Source: Sporomusaceae bacterium (GTDB lineage: Bacteria; Bacillota; Negativicutes; Sporomusales; UBA7701). From it: 64,000 nucleotides of DNA. The notes under the pieces are model-generated. The model did no database searches and was not told where the DNA came from. It saw only the letters and a program-made list of their open reading frames with translations. Below are positions 25,064-33,394 of this stretch, piece after piece. Within the stretch, counting starts at the first letter, position 1. The number at the start of each line of letters is the position of its first letter. The position numbers and the translations under genes were made by a program. The stretch covers positions 248,001-312,000 of the forward strand of contig JAVKTQ010000001.1 in the NCBI GenBank assembly GCA_031460455.1. Direction: 5' to 3'.

Positions 25064-25811
25064 GATTTTCAAGGGCGTATCCCTGCGCGAGACGCCGCAT
25101 GTGGTTACATATACGCCGCCCCGCCTGCCGGAGCCGGAGCCTGACGAGGAGCCGCTTGCGGACGAGGAGGGCGCCGACGCCGAGGAGGAGCTTCTGTCGG
25201 CGGCCGGCGGCGAGGCGATCGGCATCATTTCCGCGGCCCGCGAGAAGGCGGCCGCGGTGGTGGCGGCCGCCGGCGAGGACGCGGCGAAGCTGCGGCGCGA
25301 GGCGTATGACGAGGGCTATGAGAAGGGGTTCGCCGAGGGCCAGGGGCGCGGCGAGGCCGCCGGCCTTGAACAGGCCAGGGGCGCGATCGCCGAGGCGGCC
25401 GAGAAGGCGTCGCAGATTATGGCGCTTGCCAGGCAGCAGGCCGATGAGGCGTTCAACGGCGCCGAGCGGCAGGTGGTGGAGCTGGCGCTGGCTGTGGCTT
25501 CAAAGGTGCTGGCGCGCGAGGTGGCGGAGAACCCGACGGTGATTCTGCCGATTGTCAAGACGGCGCTCGAAAAGGTGCAGGATCAGGAGCAGATTACGAT
25601 CCGCGTTAATCCCGAGTGCTACGAGCTGGTGCTGGCCGCCCGGTCCGAGCTTCAGGCCGGTCTGGCGCGCGCCGGCAGTGTGGCGGTGGTGGCGGATGCC
25701 GCCCTCAAGAACGGCGACTGCATTGTGGAGACGCCGTACGGGACGGTGGACGCCCGCATTGATACGCAGCTTGAACTGGTGAAGGCGGCGCTGAAGGAGC
25801 TGCTGCCGTGA
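25056..25811 (+). CDS. fliH: Flagellar export-apparatus stator FliH
   Basis: The product has 251 residues. The N-terminal third is acidic and proline-rich. A long alanine/glutamate coiled coil follows, with repeats of GxxxG-like type (EGYEKGFAEGQGRGEAAG) that are a hallmark of FliH. The C-terminal domain resembles the V-ATPase E subunit (PEC-YELVLAARSELQ). It holds the FliI ATPase at the export gate and regulates its activity. The start is TTG 25056 within the fliG end; the spacing to an upstream AAAGGAG site supports this. It overlaps fliI by four bases. Confidence 0.9.
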   Translation: MSRIFKGVSLRETPHVVTYTPPRLPEPEPDEEPLADEEGADAEEELLSAAGGEAIGIISAAREKAAAVVAAAGEDAAKLRREAYDEGYEKGFAEGQGRGEAAGLEQARGAIAEAAEKASQIMALARQQADEAFNGAERQVVELALAVASKVLAREVAENPTVILPIVKTALEKVQDQEQITIRVNPECYELVLAARSELQAGLARAGSVAVVADAALKNGDCIVETPYGTVDARIDTQLELVKAALKELLP

Positions 25812-27121
25812 CGGCCGTGAATGTCGCCCGTTATGTGGATGGGCTGAAAAGCATAGACTCGATTCAACAGGTGGGCAAGGTCAGCAAGATTATCGGCCTG
25901 CTGATCGAATCCCAAGGTCCCCGGGTCAATCTGGGGGATTTGTGTTATATCACCTCGCCAGATGACGGTTTCAGCCTGCCGGCGGAGGTGGTGGGGTTCC
26001 GCGACAACAGCGTGCTGCTGATGCCTCTGGGCGAGCTGCACGGCATCGGCCCCGGCTGCCAGGTGGTGTCGGCCCGGCGGAAGCTGTCGGTGAATGTGGG
26101 CCGAAGCCTTCTCGGCCGCATCCTCGACGGGCTGGGCAATCCGATCGACGGCAAGGGCCCGCTGACGGGCAGCGAGGAGTATCCGCTCCATGCGGTGCCG
26201 CCGCCGCCGCTGTCGCGTCAGCGGATCACCGATAAAATTTCCGTGGGCGTCCGCGCCGTCGACGGTCTTCTGACCCTCGGCCGCGGCCAGCGGGTGGGGA
26301 TCATGGCCGGCAGCGGCGTGGGCAAGAGCACGCTGCTGGGGATGGTGGCCCGCAACACGGAGGCCGATATAAGCGTCATCGCGCTGGTGGGCGAACGCGG
26401 CCGCGAGGTGCGCGAGTTCATCGAGCGCGACCTCGGCGAGGAAGGACTGAAGAGGTCGGTCGTCGTTGTGGCGACGTCGGATCAGCCGGCGCTCCTGCGT
26501 CTCAAGGGGGCGATGACGGCGACGGCGGTAGCCGAGTATTTCCGCGACCAGGGTCTGAATGTCGTGCTGATGATGGATTCGGTGACCCGGTTCGCGGTCG
26601 CCCAGCGCGAGGTAGGGCTGACGGTCGGCGAACCGCCTGCGACCCGCGGCTATACTCCGTCGGTTTTCGCGCTGCTGCCAAAGCTGCTGGAGCGCTCCGG
26701 GACGGGGGATAAAGGGTCGATCACCGGCATTTATACGGTGCTGGTGGATGGCGACGATATGAACGAGCCGATCGCCGACGCGGCGCGCAGCATCCTCGAC
26801 GGCCATATCGTTCTTTCGCGGTCGCTGGCGGCCCAGAACCACTACCCGGCGATCGACATCCTCCAGAGCGTCAGCAGACTGATGCTGGAGATCGTGGACG
26901 AGGAGCACTGGGACGCGGCTCAGAAGCTCAGGACGATGCTGGCGACTTACCGCGAGGCGGAGGATCTGATCAATATCGGCGCATACGCGCATGGCAGCAA
27001 TCCGGCGATCGACCAGGCCATCCAGATGATCGGCCCGATCAGGGAGTTTCTCCGCCAGAGCGTCCGCGAGCAGACCGGGCTGCGGGACGCGGTCGACCGG
27101 CTTGTGGCCCTTACCCGATAA
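25808..27121 (+). CDS. fliI: Flagellar type III export ATPase FliI
   Basis: The product has 437 residues and is homologous to the F1 beta subunit. It has GRILDGLGNPIDGKGP, Walker A GSGVGKST near residue 165, ALVGERGREVREF, and LMMDSVTRFAVAQREVGL. GEPPATRGYTPSVFALLPKLLERSG is the Walker B/catalytic neighbourhood. It powers unfolding and entry of rod, hook and filament subunits. The start is GTG 25808, four bases inside fliH (GTGA). fliJ follows 28 bases after the stop, completing the FliH-FliI-FliJ module. Confidence 0.97.
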   Translation: MTAVNVARYVDGLKSIDSIQQVGKVSKIIGLLIESQGPRVNLGDLCYITSPDDGFSLPAEVVGFRDNSVLLMPLGELHGIGPGCQVVSARRKLSVNVGRSLLGRILDGLGNPIDGKGPLTGSEEYPLHAVPPPPLSRQRITDKISVGVRAVDGLLTLGRGQRVGIMAGSGVGKSTLLGMVARNTEADISVIALVGERGREVREFIERDLGEEGLKRSVVVVATSDQPALLRLKGAMTATAVAEYFRDQGLNVVLMMDSVTRFAVAQREVGLTVGEPPATRGYTPSVFALLPKLLERSGTGDKGSITGIYTVLVDGDDMNEPIADAARSILDGHIVLSRSLAAQNHYPAIDILQSVSRLMLEIVDEEHWDAAQKLRTMLATYREAEDLINIGAYAHGSNPAIDQAIQMIGPIREFLRQSVREQTGLRDAVDRLVALTR

Positions 27122-27149
27122 TTTTTTACGGCAGGCGAGGTGATCTGCG

Positions 27150-27593
27150 GTGCGGCCGTTCCAGTTCCGTCTTGAGACGCTCTTAAAGTTACGCCGCATG
27201 CAGGAGGAACAGGCGCAGATAAAACTGGCCGAGGCGACGGCGCAGTATGTGGCCGAACGGGAGGCGCTGGCCGCCCTGGAGGCGGAGCTGGCCGACCATG
27301 TCGCCGAATACCGCCGCACGCTTTCCGAACCTGTCACGGTGGCAGTACTTAAGATGTTTCGGGATTATAACGATAAATTAAAAGGGGATATTTCTCTTCA
27401 GCATATCCGGGTGGAGTCGGCCGCCCACAGACGGCAGGAATGCCTTGCCGCGCTGGAGGAGGCCGCGAGAGCCCGCAAGCTGGTGGAAAAGCTGCGCGAG
27501 AAGCGTCTTGCCCAGTATCAGGCCGAAGCGCTGCTCGAAGAGCAGAAGCTGCTGGACGAACTGGGGTTGCAGGCCTTCGTGCGCAACGGCTAG
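27150..27593 (+). CDS. fliJ: Flagellar export chaperone FliJ
   Basis: The product has 147 residues and is nearly all coiled coil, rich in Glu, Ala, Arg and Leu. It starts RPFQFRLETLLKLRRMQEEQAQ, the typical FliJ opening, and ends KLLDELGLQAFVRNG. FliJ sits inside the FliI ring like the gamma subunit of F1 and passes export chaperones to FlhA. GTG 27150 follows GGCGAGGTG. Sequence conservation is low in this family, so the call leans on the coiled-coil layout and on position right after fliI. Confidence 0.88.
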   Translation: MRPFQFRLETLLKLRRMQEEQAQIKLAEATAQYVAEREALAALEAELADHVAEYRRTLSEPVTVAVLKMFRDYNDKLKGDISLQHIRVESAAHRRQECLAALEEAARARKLVEKLREKRLAQYQAEALLEEQKLLDELGLQAFVRNG

Positions 27594-27601
27594 GAGTGCA
27601 A

Positions 27602-28135
27602 ATGGAAGGTATGCAACGGGTGATGCAGCGCATCGCCGCCATCGAACAGCGCTTTCAGCAGATGCAGCCGGTGCAGCCGACGGTCCAGGAGGACGGGTTC
27701 GCAGCAGCCATGTCCAAGGCGCAGGGCGCCGCAGGGCCGGTGAAGATGTCTGCGGCCGGACGGCAGGAAATCGCGACGCTTGTCCAGGCGGCCGCCAAAC
27801 GGCACGGCGTCGACGCCAATCTGGCGCTGGCGGTAGCGGTGGCGGAGTCAGACCTTCAGCCGCAGGCGGTTTCGACAGCGGGAGCGACGGGTGTGATGCA
27901 GCTTATGCCCGAGACGGCCCGCTCGCTGGGGGTGCGCAATATCCACGACCCGCGCGAGAATATCGACGGCGGGATCCGTTATCTGAAACAGATGCTTAAC
28001 GCTTTTGGCGGCGATGTCGTAAAGGCTGTCGCCGCGTACAACGCCGGGCCCGATGCGGTGCGGCAGTATGCCGGAGTGCCGCCTTACCCGGAGACGAAGG
28101 CGTACGTCAACAAGGTTTTGAGCCTGTGCGGCTGA
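27602..28135 (+). CDS. Flagellum-associated lytic transglycosylase (SLT domain)
   Basis: The product has 177 residues. After about 60 glutamine-rich residues comes a goose-type lysozyme/SLT domain. The catalytic glutamate is in AVAVAESDLQP. The motifs STAGATGVMQLMPETA, NIHDPRENIDGGIRYL and AVAAYNAGPDAV complete the fold. Such enzymes cut peptidoglycan so the rod can pass. No signal peptide is visible, so export through the flagellar pathway is likely (inference). The start is ATG 27602 after AGGAGTG, eight bases past fliJ. B. subtilis lacks this gene at this position. Confidence 0.9.
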   Translation: MEGMQRVMQRIAAIEQRFQQMQPVQPTVQEDGFAAAMSKAQGAAGPVKMSAAGRQEIATLVQAAAKRHGVDANLALAVAVAESDLQPQAVSTAGATGVMQLMPETARSLGVRNIHDPRENIDGGIRYLKQMLNAFGGDVVKAVAAYNAGPDAVRQYAGVPPYPETKAYVNKVLSLCG

Positions 28136-28166
28136 ACCTTACGCAAAAGGTGGGCTGATACCGTTC

Positions 28167-28778
28167 ATGGCTGAAAAGAAGAAGCAGCCCGAGAAAGAGA
28201 AACCGGGCGCGAAAACCGCCGCCGCGAAAGCGCCGGCCAAGAAAAACAAATTCCGCTTTCTGCTGATGGCGACGCTCGTCCTGCTGGTGCTGCTGATGCT
28301 GGCCGGCGGCAGCCTGTACGCCGCAGTGTTCTTTAAATTCATCGACGTCGACGCGCTGGCCGCCCAGTACAATCTGGCCTCATACCCGGTTATCGGGCGT
28401 TATTTCGCCAAGCCGGCGGCCACTAATTTCGAGACTGTCGACCTGCCGCCCGAAGCCGCCAAGGAAACGCCGGCCCCCGCGCCTGCGGCGCAGGCCGCCC
28501 CGGCTCCCGCCGCTGCCGCGGCATCGCCCGACGAACTCAAGGCCAGGGAGGCCAAGGCGAAGCAGGAGGAGGCCAAGCGCATTTCCCGGCTGGCCCGGCT
28601 GTACGCCGAGATGAAGCCCGACGAGGCGGCGCCGATCCTCAACCAACTGGACGACCCGACCGTCCTGGCGATCTTCAATAAGATGGAAGACAGCCAGGTG
28701 GCCAAGCTGATGGCGCTTTTCGACGCCCGGCGGGCCGCCCGCCTCACCCAGGATATGCTGAAAGGCAAGACCATGTAA
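28167..28778 (+). CDS. YlxF/MotE-like membrane protein with MgtE_N-type C-terminus
   Basis: The product has 203 residues. A lysine-rich cytoplasmic head (about 1-27) is followed by one membrane helix at about 29-53. An alanine/proline-rich linker and a short coiled coil come next. The C-terminal domain has LYAEMKPDEAAPILNQLDDPTVLAIFNKMED, similar to the N-terminal domain of MgtE and to FliG-like helical repeats. YlxF lies after fliJ in B. subtilis, and in alpha-proteobacteria MotE is a MotC chaperone with the same layout. Function here is inferred from position only. fliK follows 47 bases later. Confidence 0.75.
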   Translation: MAEKKKQPEKEKPGAKTAAAKAPAKKNKFRFLLMATLVLLVLLMLAGGSLYAAVFFKFIDVDALAAQYNLASYPVIGRYFAKPAATNFETVDLPPEAAKETPAPAPAAQAAPAPAAAAASPDELKAREAKAKQEEAKRISRLARLYAEMKPDEAAPILNQLDDPTVLAIFNKMEDSQVAKLMALFDARRAARLTQDMLKGKTM

Positions 28779-28825
28779 GTGGCCGGCCTTTTAGTATAGA
28801 TAGCTCACTGAAAGGAGGTGAATGA

Positions 28826-30415
28826 ATGGATGTAGTATTAATGCAGTTCGCTGCGGAGACTCAGACCGCCGCGCCGCCGAAAGGGCAGGGAAAGCCCGCA
28901 ACTTCCCAGGGCAAGGACGGCGGGGAGTTCGGGGCGATGTTCGCCGGCCTGGTGGCTGACGGGCAGCCGCAAAACGGCGAGGCGAAGAAGCCGGACGCCG
29001 AGGCCCAGGCCGCCGGCGAAACCGTTCAGGTGTTTGCGCCGGGGATGTGGAATGTCGCCGCGCTTATGGTGCAGGCGCCGCTTACGGCGACGGTGGAGCA
29101 GACGGCCGCACTGCCATCAGCCCAGGATACGACGGGGGCGATAACGCCTCTGCCGGCCACGGCGGGACAGACCGCCCAGCCAACGCAAACGCTGCCTCTG
29201 CCGCAGCTTACCGCTCCGGTAACGTTTGACGCCGGTCAGCAGACGCTGCCCGAAGCGATCGCCCAGCCGGCGGAGCAAAAGCCCGCGACACAGGTTACTG
29301 AGCAGGTTCAGCAGGCGCCGGTCTTGAGTGTCGGGCAGACGATGCCAACCAGGCCGCAATTGCCGCAAATGCCGGTAATGACGACAGCTCCGCTACCGAC
29401 GGCACCCGCGCCAACGAGCGAAGCCCAGGCAGCTCCGCTGCCGACGGCACCCGCGCCAACGAGCGAAGCCCAGGCAGCTCCGCTGCCGACGGCACCCGCG
29501 CCAACGAGCGAAGCCCAGGAAATCCCGATTCCGACGGCAGCGGCCATACCGGCGCCGGCCGAAAAGCCCGACACCGCGGCGACCGGACAGGAAACGGCAG
29601 CAGAGCGGCAGATCAAGCCGACGGTGATCACGCCGGCGACGATAACGGCGGCAATAGCCGGCGGACCGCGCCAGACAGAGAAACCCGCCGTTGCGCAGGA
29701 TCCTGTGACCGCAGTTGAAGGCGAAGCCGAAGTGCAGCCCCGGATCGCGCCGGCGGCGGCCATGACGGTTGCAGCAAGCGGCGAGACACAGACAACAGGC
29801 GACGACAGCGCTGCGTTTTCGACCGAGAACTTCCCGCCGGCAGCCCGGAATGCCGCGCCGCCCCCCGAGACGGCAACCGCAAACCAGCTGTTCGCGGCGC
29901 TCGTCGACCAGACGGCGGGACGCGCCAACGCGGCCGAGAGCATGTTCGCCGCAGCCGGCAATCAGGGGACGACGTCAGCCCAGGACCCGTACAACGTCGC
30001 CGGACAGATCGTCGACAATGCCCGCCTTATCACCCGGGCCGAGAACAGCGAGATGGTCATCAGGCTCAAGCCCGAACATCTCGGCGAGCTGACCCTGAAG
30101 ATCGTGGTCGACAGCGGGGTGGTCAGCGCCACCTTCCACGCGAAGAACGCCGAGGTCCGCGCCGCAATTGAAGCTTCGCTGCCCCAACTCAGGCACGATA
30201 TGGCCAACCAGGGACTGAAGGTCGATAATGTGGGTGTGTACACAGGTCTCGACCAATTCTTCGCCAACGACCAGCGCCACGCCCCCCAGCAGCAGATGCC
30301 GCAGACGGCGCGCCGGCCCAGCGAAGACGCGGTTTTCGCCGATACGGCGGCCGCGGTTACGGCTCTGGGAACCCAGAATGTGTCAGGCGGGTCGGGGATC
30401 GACTACCGGATTTGA
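28826..30415 (+). CDS. fliK: Flagellar hook-length control protein FliK
   Basis: The product has 529 residues. The first 390 or so are low-complexity, rich in Pro, Ala, Thr and Gln, as expected for the molecular ruler. They include three tandem copies of a 15-residue unit near residues 188-232. The conserved C-terminal domain has NSEMVIRLKPEHLGELTLKI, the hallmark of FliK, and VSATFHAKNAEVRAAIEASL. FliK measures the hook and switches export specificity through FlhB. ATG 28826 follows AAAGGAGGTG. flgD begins 18 bases after the stop. Confidence 0.93.
   Translation: MDVVLMQFAAETQTAAPPKGQGKPATSQGKDGGEFGAMFAGLVADGQPQNGEAKKPDAEAQAAGETVQVFAPGMWNVAALMVQAPLTATVEQTAALPSAQDTTGAITPLPATAGQTAQPTQTLPLPQLTAPVTFDAGQQTLPEAIAQPAEQKPATQVTEQVQQAPVLSVGQTMPTRPQLPQMPVMTTAPLPTAPAPTSEAQAAPLPTAPAPTSEAQAAPLPTAPAPTSEAQEIPIPTAAAIPAPAEKPDTAATGQETAAERQIKPTVITPATITAAIAGGPRQTEKPAVAQDPVTAVEGEAEVQPRIAPAAAMTVAASGETQTTGDDSAAFSTENFPPAARNAAPPPETATANQLFAALVDQTAGRANAAESMFAAAGNQGTTSAQDPYNVAGQIVDNARLITRAENSEMVIRLKPEHLGELTLKIVVDSGVVSATFHAKNAEVRAAIEASLPQLRHDMANQGLKVDNVGVYTGLDQFFANDQRHAPQQQMPQTARRPSEDAVFADTAAAVTALGTQNVSGGSGIDYRI
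29387..29520 (+). repeat. Three tandem 45-base repeats inside fliK
   Basis: Copies start at 29387, 29432 and 29477 and are almost identical at the DNA level; each encodes APLPTAPAPTSEAQA or a close variant. A diverged fourth unit may follow. Near-identity implies recent duplication, so copy number may vary between strains and change the ruler length by 15 residues per copy. Confidence 0.95.
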
Positions 30416-30433
30416 CGCACAGGAGGTGAAACA

Positions 30434-31018
30434 ATGGCGATCGTATCAAATACCGGTTCTTACGCGACCGGGAGCGCGGCCACGACTTCGACAACCAAGG
30501 GCACCGGCGAAGCTTCTTCGCTCGGCAAGGACGAATTCATCAAACTGCTGGTCGCACAGATGCAGAACCAGGACCCGCTCAGCCCGATGGAAGACACTGA
30601 ATTCATCGCCCAGATGGCGCAGTTTTCCAGCCTGGAGCAGTCGATGAACATGACGAAGACGATGAATATGATGCAGGCTACGGGTATGATCGGCGCCGAG
30701 GTCTACTGGACGGACGACAAAGGCATCCAGTACGCCGGAGTGGTGAAGTCGGTGAGCATCGTGAACAACGAGCCCAAGCTCCAGATCAACGATACGGCGG
30801 TCGAGCTGAGCGCGCTGACCAAATACCCCGAATACAGCGACCCGACAAGCCTTATCGCCAAGGATGTAAGCTGGCAGGACGCGATATCCGGCATCGAACT
30901 GAGCGGCACGGTGGCGAGCATCGCGGAAAAAGACGGCAAGAAGTACGCGGTGATAGCCGGACCGAAAATAACGCTCGACAAGGTGACCCAGGTACAGAAA
31001 CCGACGACGACCGCGTAA
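30434..31018 (+). CDS. flgD: Flagellar hook assembly scaffold FlgD
   Basis: The product has 194 residues. The N-terminal signature LGKDEFIKLLVAQMQNQDPLSPMEDTEFIAQMAQFSSLEQ is the FlgD family's core (positions about 30-70). A beta-rich C-terminal part follows. FlgD caps the growing hook and lets FlgE subunits polymerise. ATG 30434 follows AGGAGGTG. The gene lies between fliK and a conserved flagellar operon protein, the normal Firmicute position. Confidence 0.95.
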   Translation: MAIVSNTGSYATGSAATTSTTKGTGEASSLGKDEFIKLLVAQMQNQDPLSPMEDTEFIAQMAQFSSLEQSMNMTKTMNMMQATGMIGAEVYWTDDKGIQYAGVVKSVSIVNNEPKLQINDTAVELSALTKYPEYSDPTSLIAKDVSWQDAISGIELSGTVASIAEKDGKKYAVIAGPKITLDKVTQVQKPTTTA

Positions 31019-31030
31019 GGAGGTGGAAGG

Positions 31031-31417
31031 ATGACCGACAACCGCATTTACTATCAGCAGCCGATCCTGCCGGTGCAGAAACCCGGCCAGGGGACGGCGG
31101 CGCAATCCTCCGCCAAGACGGCCGACGGACATTCGTTCAACCAGGTGCTTGCCCAGGAACTGACCGGCGTGAAGTTTTCCCAGCACGCCCTTCAGAGGCT
31201 GTCGAGCCGCAACATCAAGCTCGACGGCGGCGATCTCGCCAAGTTATCCGGGGCGGTGGACAAGGCGGCCCAGAAAGGGGCCCGCGATTCGCTCATCCTG
31301 ATGAACGATCTGGCGCTGGTTGTCAGCGTCAAGAACCGGACGGTCATCACGGCCATGGACGGCACGAATATCAGAGACAACGTATTCACCAACATCGACA
31401 GCGCAGTGATTGTGTAG
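31031..31417 (+). CDS. Conserved flagellar operon protein (TIGR02530-like)
   Basis: The product has 128 residues. The central motif LTGVKFSQHALQRLSSRNIKL and the region GARDSLILMNDLALVVSVKNRTVITAMDG match a family found almost only between flgD and flgE in Firmicute flagellar operons. Its biochemical role is not known. AAGGAGGTGG lies before ATG 31031. A GC-rich hairpin and the flgE ribosome site follow. Confidence 0.85.
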   Translation: MTDNRIYYQQPILPVQKPGQGTAAQSSAKTADGHSFNQVLAQELTGVKFSQHALQRLSSRNIKLDGGDLAKLSGAVDKAAQKGARDSLILMNDLALVVSVKNRTVITAMDGTNIRDNVFTNIDSAVIV

Positions 31418-31438
31418 GGCTGGACCTCTCAGGGAGCC

Positions 31439-31468
31439 CGCGGCCGCCGAACGATTGACGCGGCCGCG
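31439..31468 (+). other. GC-rich stem-loop upstream of flgE
   Basis: CGCGGCCGC (31439-31447) pairs perfectly with GCGGCCGCG (31460-31468), nine G-C pairs with a 12-base loop. No T tract follows, so it is not a standard terminator. It lies 36 bases before the flgE start and may protect the 5' end of a processed flgE message. Confidence 0.6.
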
Positions 31469-31503
31469 CCATCGCGCGCAAGAATTAAGGGAGGTCATTT
31501 ATT

Positions 31504-33108
31504 ATGATGCGTTCACTTTTCGCCGGCGTTTCGGGTCTGAGAAACCACCAGACCCGCATGGACGTAATCGGCAACAACATCGCCAACGTCAACACCGTAG
31601 GTTTCAAGGGCAGCCGGGTCAGTTTCTCGGATGTCATGAGCCAGACCATCCAGGGCGCTTCGGGCAGCACGGGCGACCGCGGCGGCACCAACCCGATGCA
31701 GATCGGTATGGGCATGGGCCTGGCCAGTATCGACACGGTCTTCACCGACGGCTCGTTCCAGCCGACCGGCAAGCAGACCGACCTTTCCATCCAGGGCCAG
31801 GGCTTCTTCATCCTGTCGGACGGCGACGGCCAGGTTTATACGCGGGCCGGCAACTTCGACTTCGACGACACCGGCAACTACCTGGTGCCCGGCACAGGCT
31901 ACAAGGTAATGGGCTGGATGGCCGACGCCAACGGCAACATCAATACCGCCGGCACGATCGGCGCCATCCAGATCCCGGTGGGCGCGGCGATGGCCGCGAA
32001 GACGACGACGCAGATGGACTTCGCCAACAACCTGTCGGCGGCGGCGATCAACGGCACGAAGGCGACGACGTCGATCAACGTGTACGACTCGCTCGGCATC
32101 AGCCACAAGATCGTCCACACCTTTGTGAAGGAATCGGATAACACCTGGCTGTACGGCACGTCGGTGGACGACGCCACCACCCCGCCCGGCGTCACCGGCG
32201 CGCTGGGCAAGGTGGTGTTCACCTCGACCGGCGGCGTGCAGTCGATCGGCGGGATAACGGCGACGGTGCCGACGACGGCGCTGACCGTACCGACCTTTAA
32301 AATGGACCCGACCCTCAACGCCACCCACACCCAGAATTTCACGGTGTTCGACGATGACAACGTGCCCCATGTGTACAAAGCGACCTTCACGACGACGGGC
32401 GCGACCACCTGGTCGTACTCGCTGACCGACCAGGCCAACCCGGAAGGGGTGGCCGCGACCAGCGGCACGATTACCTGGAACGGCGGCACTTCGACCTATA
32501 CAGGCTTTGGCCCGCTGAATGTCAACGGCACCAATGTGGCCTTCAATATCACCACCCATTCGGACCCCGCTGGCGGACCGACCTTCAACGCAACGTCGAC
32601 CTCGCCTTACACGGCGACGGCGATAGCGCCGCTGGGCTTCACGCCCTCCGGCGGCGGCGACCCGATGAGCGTCAACCTGGTGCTGTCGAAGCTGACCCAG
32701 TTCGGCGGCGCGACGACAATCCAGGCGGTCAACCAGGACGGCTATTCGTCCGGCACGCTGGACACGACGACGATCGACCCGCAGGGGGTCATCATTGGCC
32801 GGTTTACGAACGGCCAGAGCAAGAACCTCGGCCAGGTGGCGCTGGCGACCTTCAGCAACCCGGCCGGCCTGAATAAGGCGGGTAGCAGCCTGTTCGCGGA
32901 GTCGAACAACTCGGGTGTGGCCCAGGTCGGCACTGCCGGCAGCGGCGGCCGCGGCAAGCTCAGTCCCGGCACGCTGGAGATGTCGAACATCGACCTGGCG
33001 CAGGAGTTCAGCAATATGATCATCACCCAGCGCGGTTTCCAGTCCAATTCGAAGATCATCAGCTCCACCGACGAGATGCTGCAGGAGCTGGCGAACCTGA
33101 AACGTTAA
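31504..33108 (+). CDS. flgE: Flagellar hook protein FlgE
   Basis: The product has 534 residues. The N-terminus carries SGLRNHQTRMDVIGNNIANVNTVGF, followed by LSIQGQGFFILSDGDGQVYTRAGNF. The C-terminus has KLSPGTLEMSNIDLAQEFSNMI, typical of hook proteins. The middle (about 170-430) is a threonine-, glycine- and alanine-rich surface domain. The protein polymerises into the curved universal joint. GGGAGG at 31490-31495 precedes ATG 31504. C-rich codons are more frequent than in its neighbours, consistent with high expression. Strong hairpins lie on both sides of the gene. Confidence 0.95.
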   Translation: MMRSLFAGVSGLRNHQTRMDVIGNNIANVNTVGFKGSRVSFSDVMSQTIQGASGSTGDRGGTNPMQIGMGMGLASIDTVFTDGSFQPTGKQTDLSIQGQGFFILSDGDGQVYTRAGNFDFDDTGNYLVPGTGYKVMGWMADANGNINTAGTIGAIQIPVGAAMAAKTTTQMDFANNLSAAAINGTKATTSINVYDSLGISHKIVHTFVKESDNTWLYGTSVDDATTPPGVTGALGKVVFTSTGGVQSIGGITATVPTTALTVPTFKMDPTLNATHTQNFTVFDDDNVPHVYKATFTTTGATTWSYSLTDQANPEGVAATSGTITWNGGTSTYTGFGPLNVNGTNVAFNITTHSDPAGGPTFNATSTSPYTATAIAPLGFTPSGGGDPMSVNLVLSKLTQFGGATTIQAVNQDGYSSGTLDTTTIDPQGVIIGRFTNGQSKNLGQVALATFSNPAGLNKAGSSLFAESNNSGVAQVGTAGSGGRGKLSPGTLEMSNIDLAQEFSNMIITQRGFQSNSKIISSTDEMLQELANLKR

Positions 33109-33129
33109 GCCTGACGCCTGACGGGGCGG

Positions 33130-33150
33130 GGGAGGGGGCAGCCCCCTCCC
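33130..33150 (+). other. GC-rich stem-loop downstream of flgE
   Basis: GGGAGGGGG (33130-33138) pairs perfectly with CCCCCTCCC (33142-33150) around a three-base loop. No T run follows. It starts 22 bases after the flgE stop and may stabilise the flgE message or reduce read-through to flbD. Confidence 0.6.
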
Positions 33151-33183
33151 GGCCCGCGGGCGAAACTATAGGGGGGCTCGCGA

Positions 33184-33381
33184 ATGATTAAGCTGACGAA
33201 ATTCAAGTCCCACGACCACGACTTCGTCTTAAACGCCGAACTTATCGAGACTATCGAGGAAACGCCTGATACGGTCATAACTCTCACGAACGGCAAGAAG
33301 CTGATTGTCGCCGAAGGGATGAACGAGGTGGTGCGGCGGGTAATGGATTACCGCCGGGAGATTTTCCGCAATATGCGATAG
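33184..33381 (+). CDS. FlbD/SwrD-family flagellar protein
   Basis: The product has 65 residues, the family's size. It starts MIKLTKFKSHDHDFVLNAEL and continues TVITLTNGKKLIVAEGMNEV, typical of the small FlbD family found after flgE. In B. subtilis the equivalent, SwrD (YlzI), raises flagellar motor torque and supports swarming. GGGGGG precedes ATG 33184. motA begins 13 bases after the stop. Confidence 0.9.
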   Translation: MIKLTKFKSHDHDFVLNAELIETIEETPDTVITLTNGKKLIVAEGMNEVVRRVMDYRREIFRNMR

Positions 33382-33394
33382 TTGAGGTGTTGGC

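Noticed and set aside
25652-27337. 561-codon minus-strand frame opposite fliH-fliI-fliJ
   Set aside because: It spans three genuine genes and has His/Arg-rich mirror composition and no recognisable domain.
29387-29520. CRISPR-like direct repeats
   Set aside because: The units are contiguous with no spacers, in frame, and encode a Pro/Ala-rich part of FliK.
31440-31468. Two NotI-like sites (GCGGCCGC) as a cloning or assembly artefact
   Set aside because: They form the two arms of one hairpin in a natural intergenic place and flanking genes are intact.
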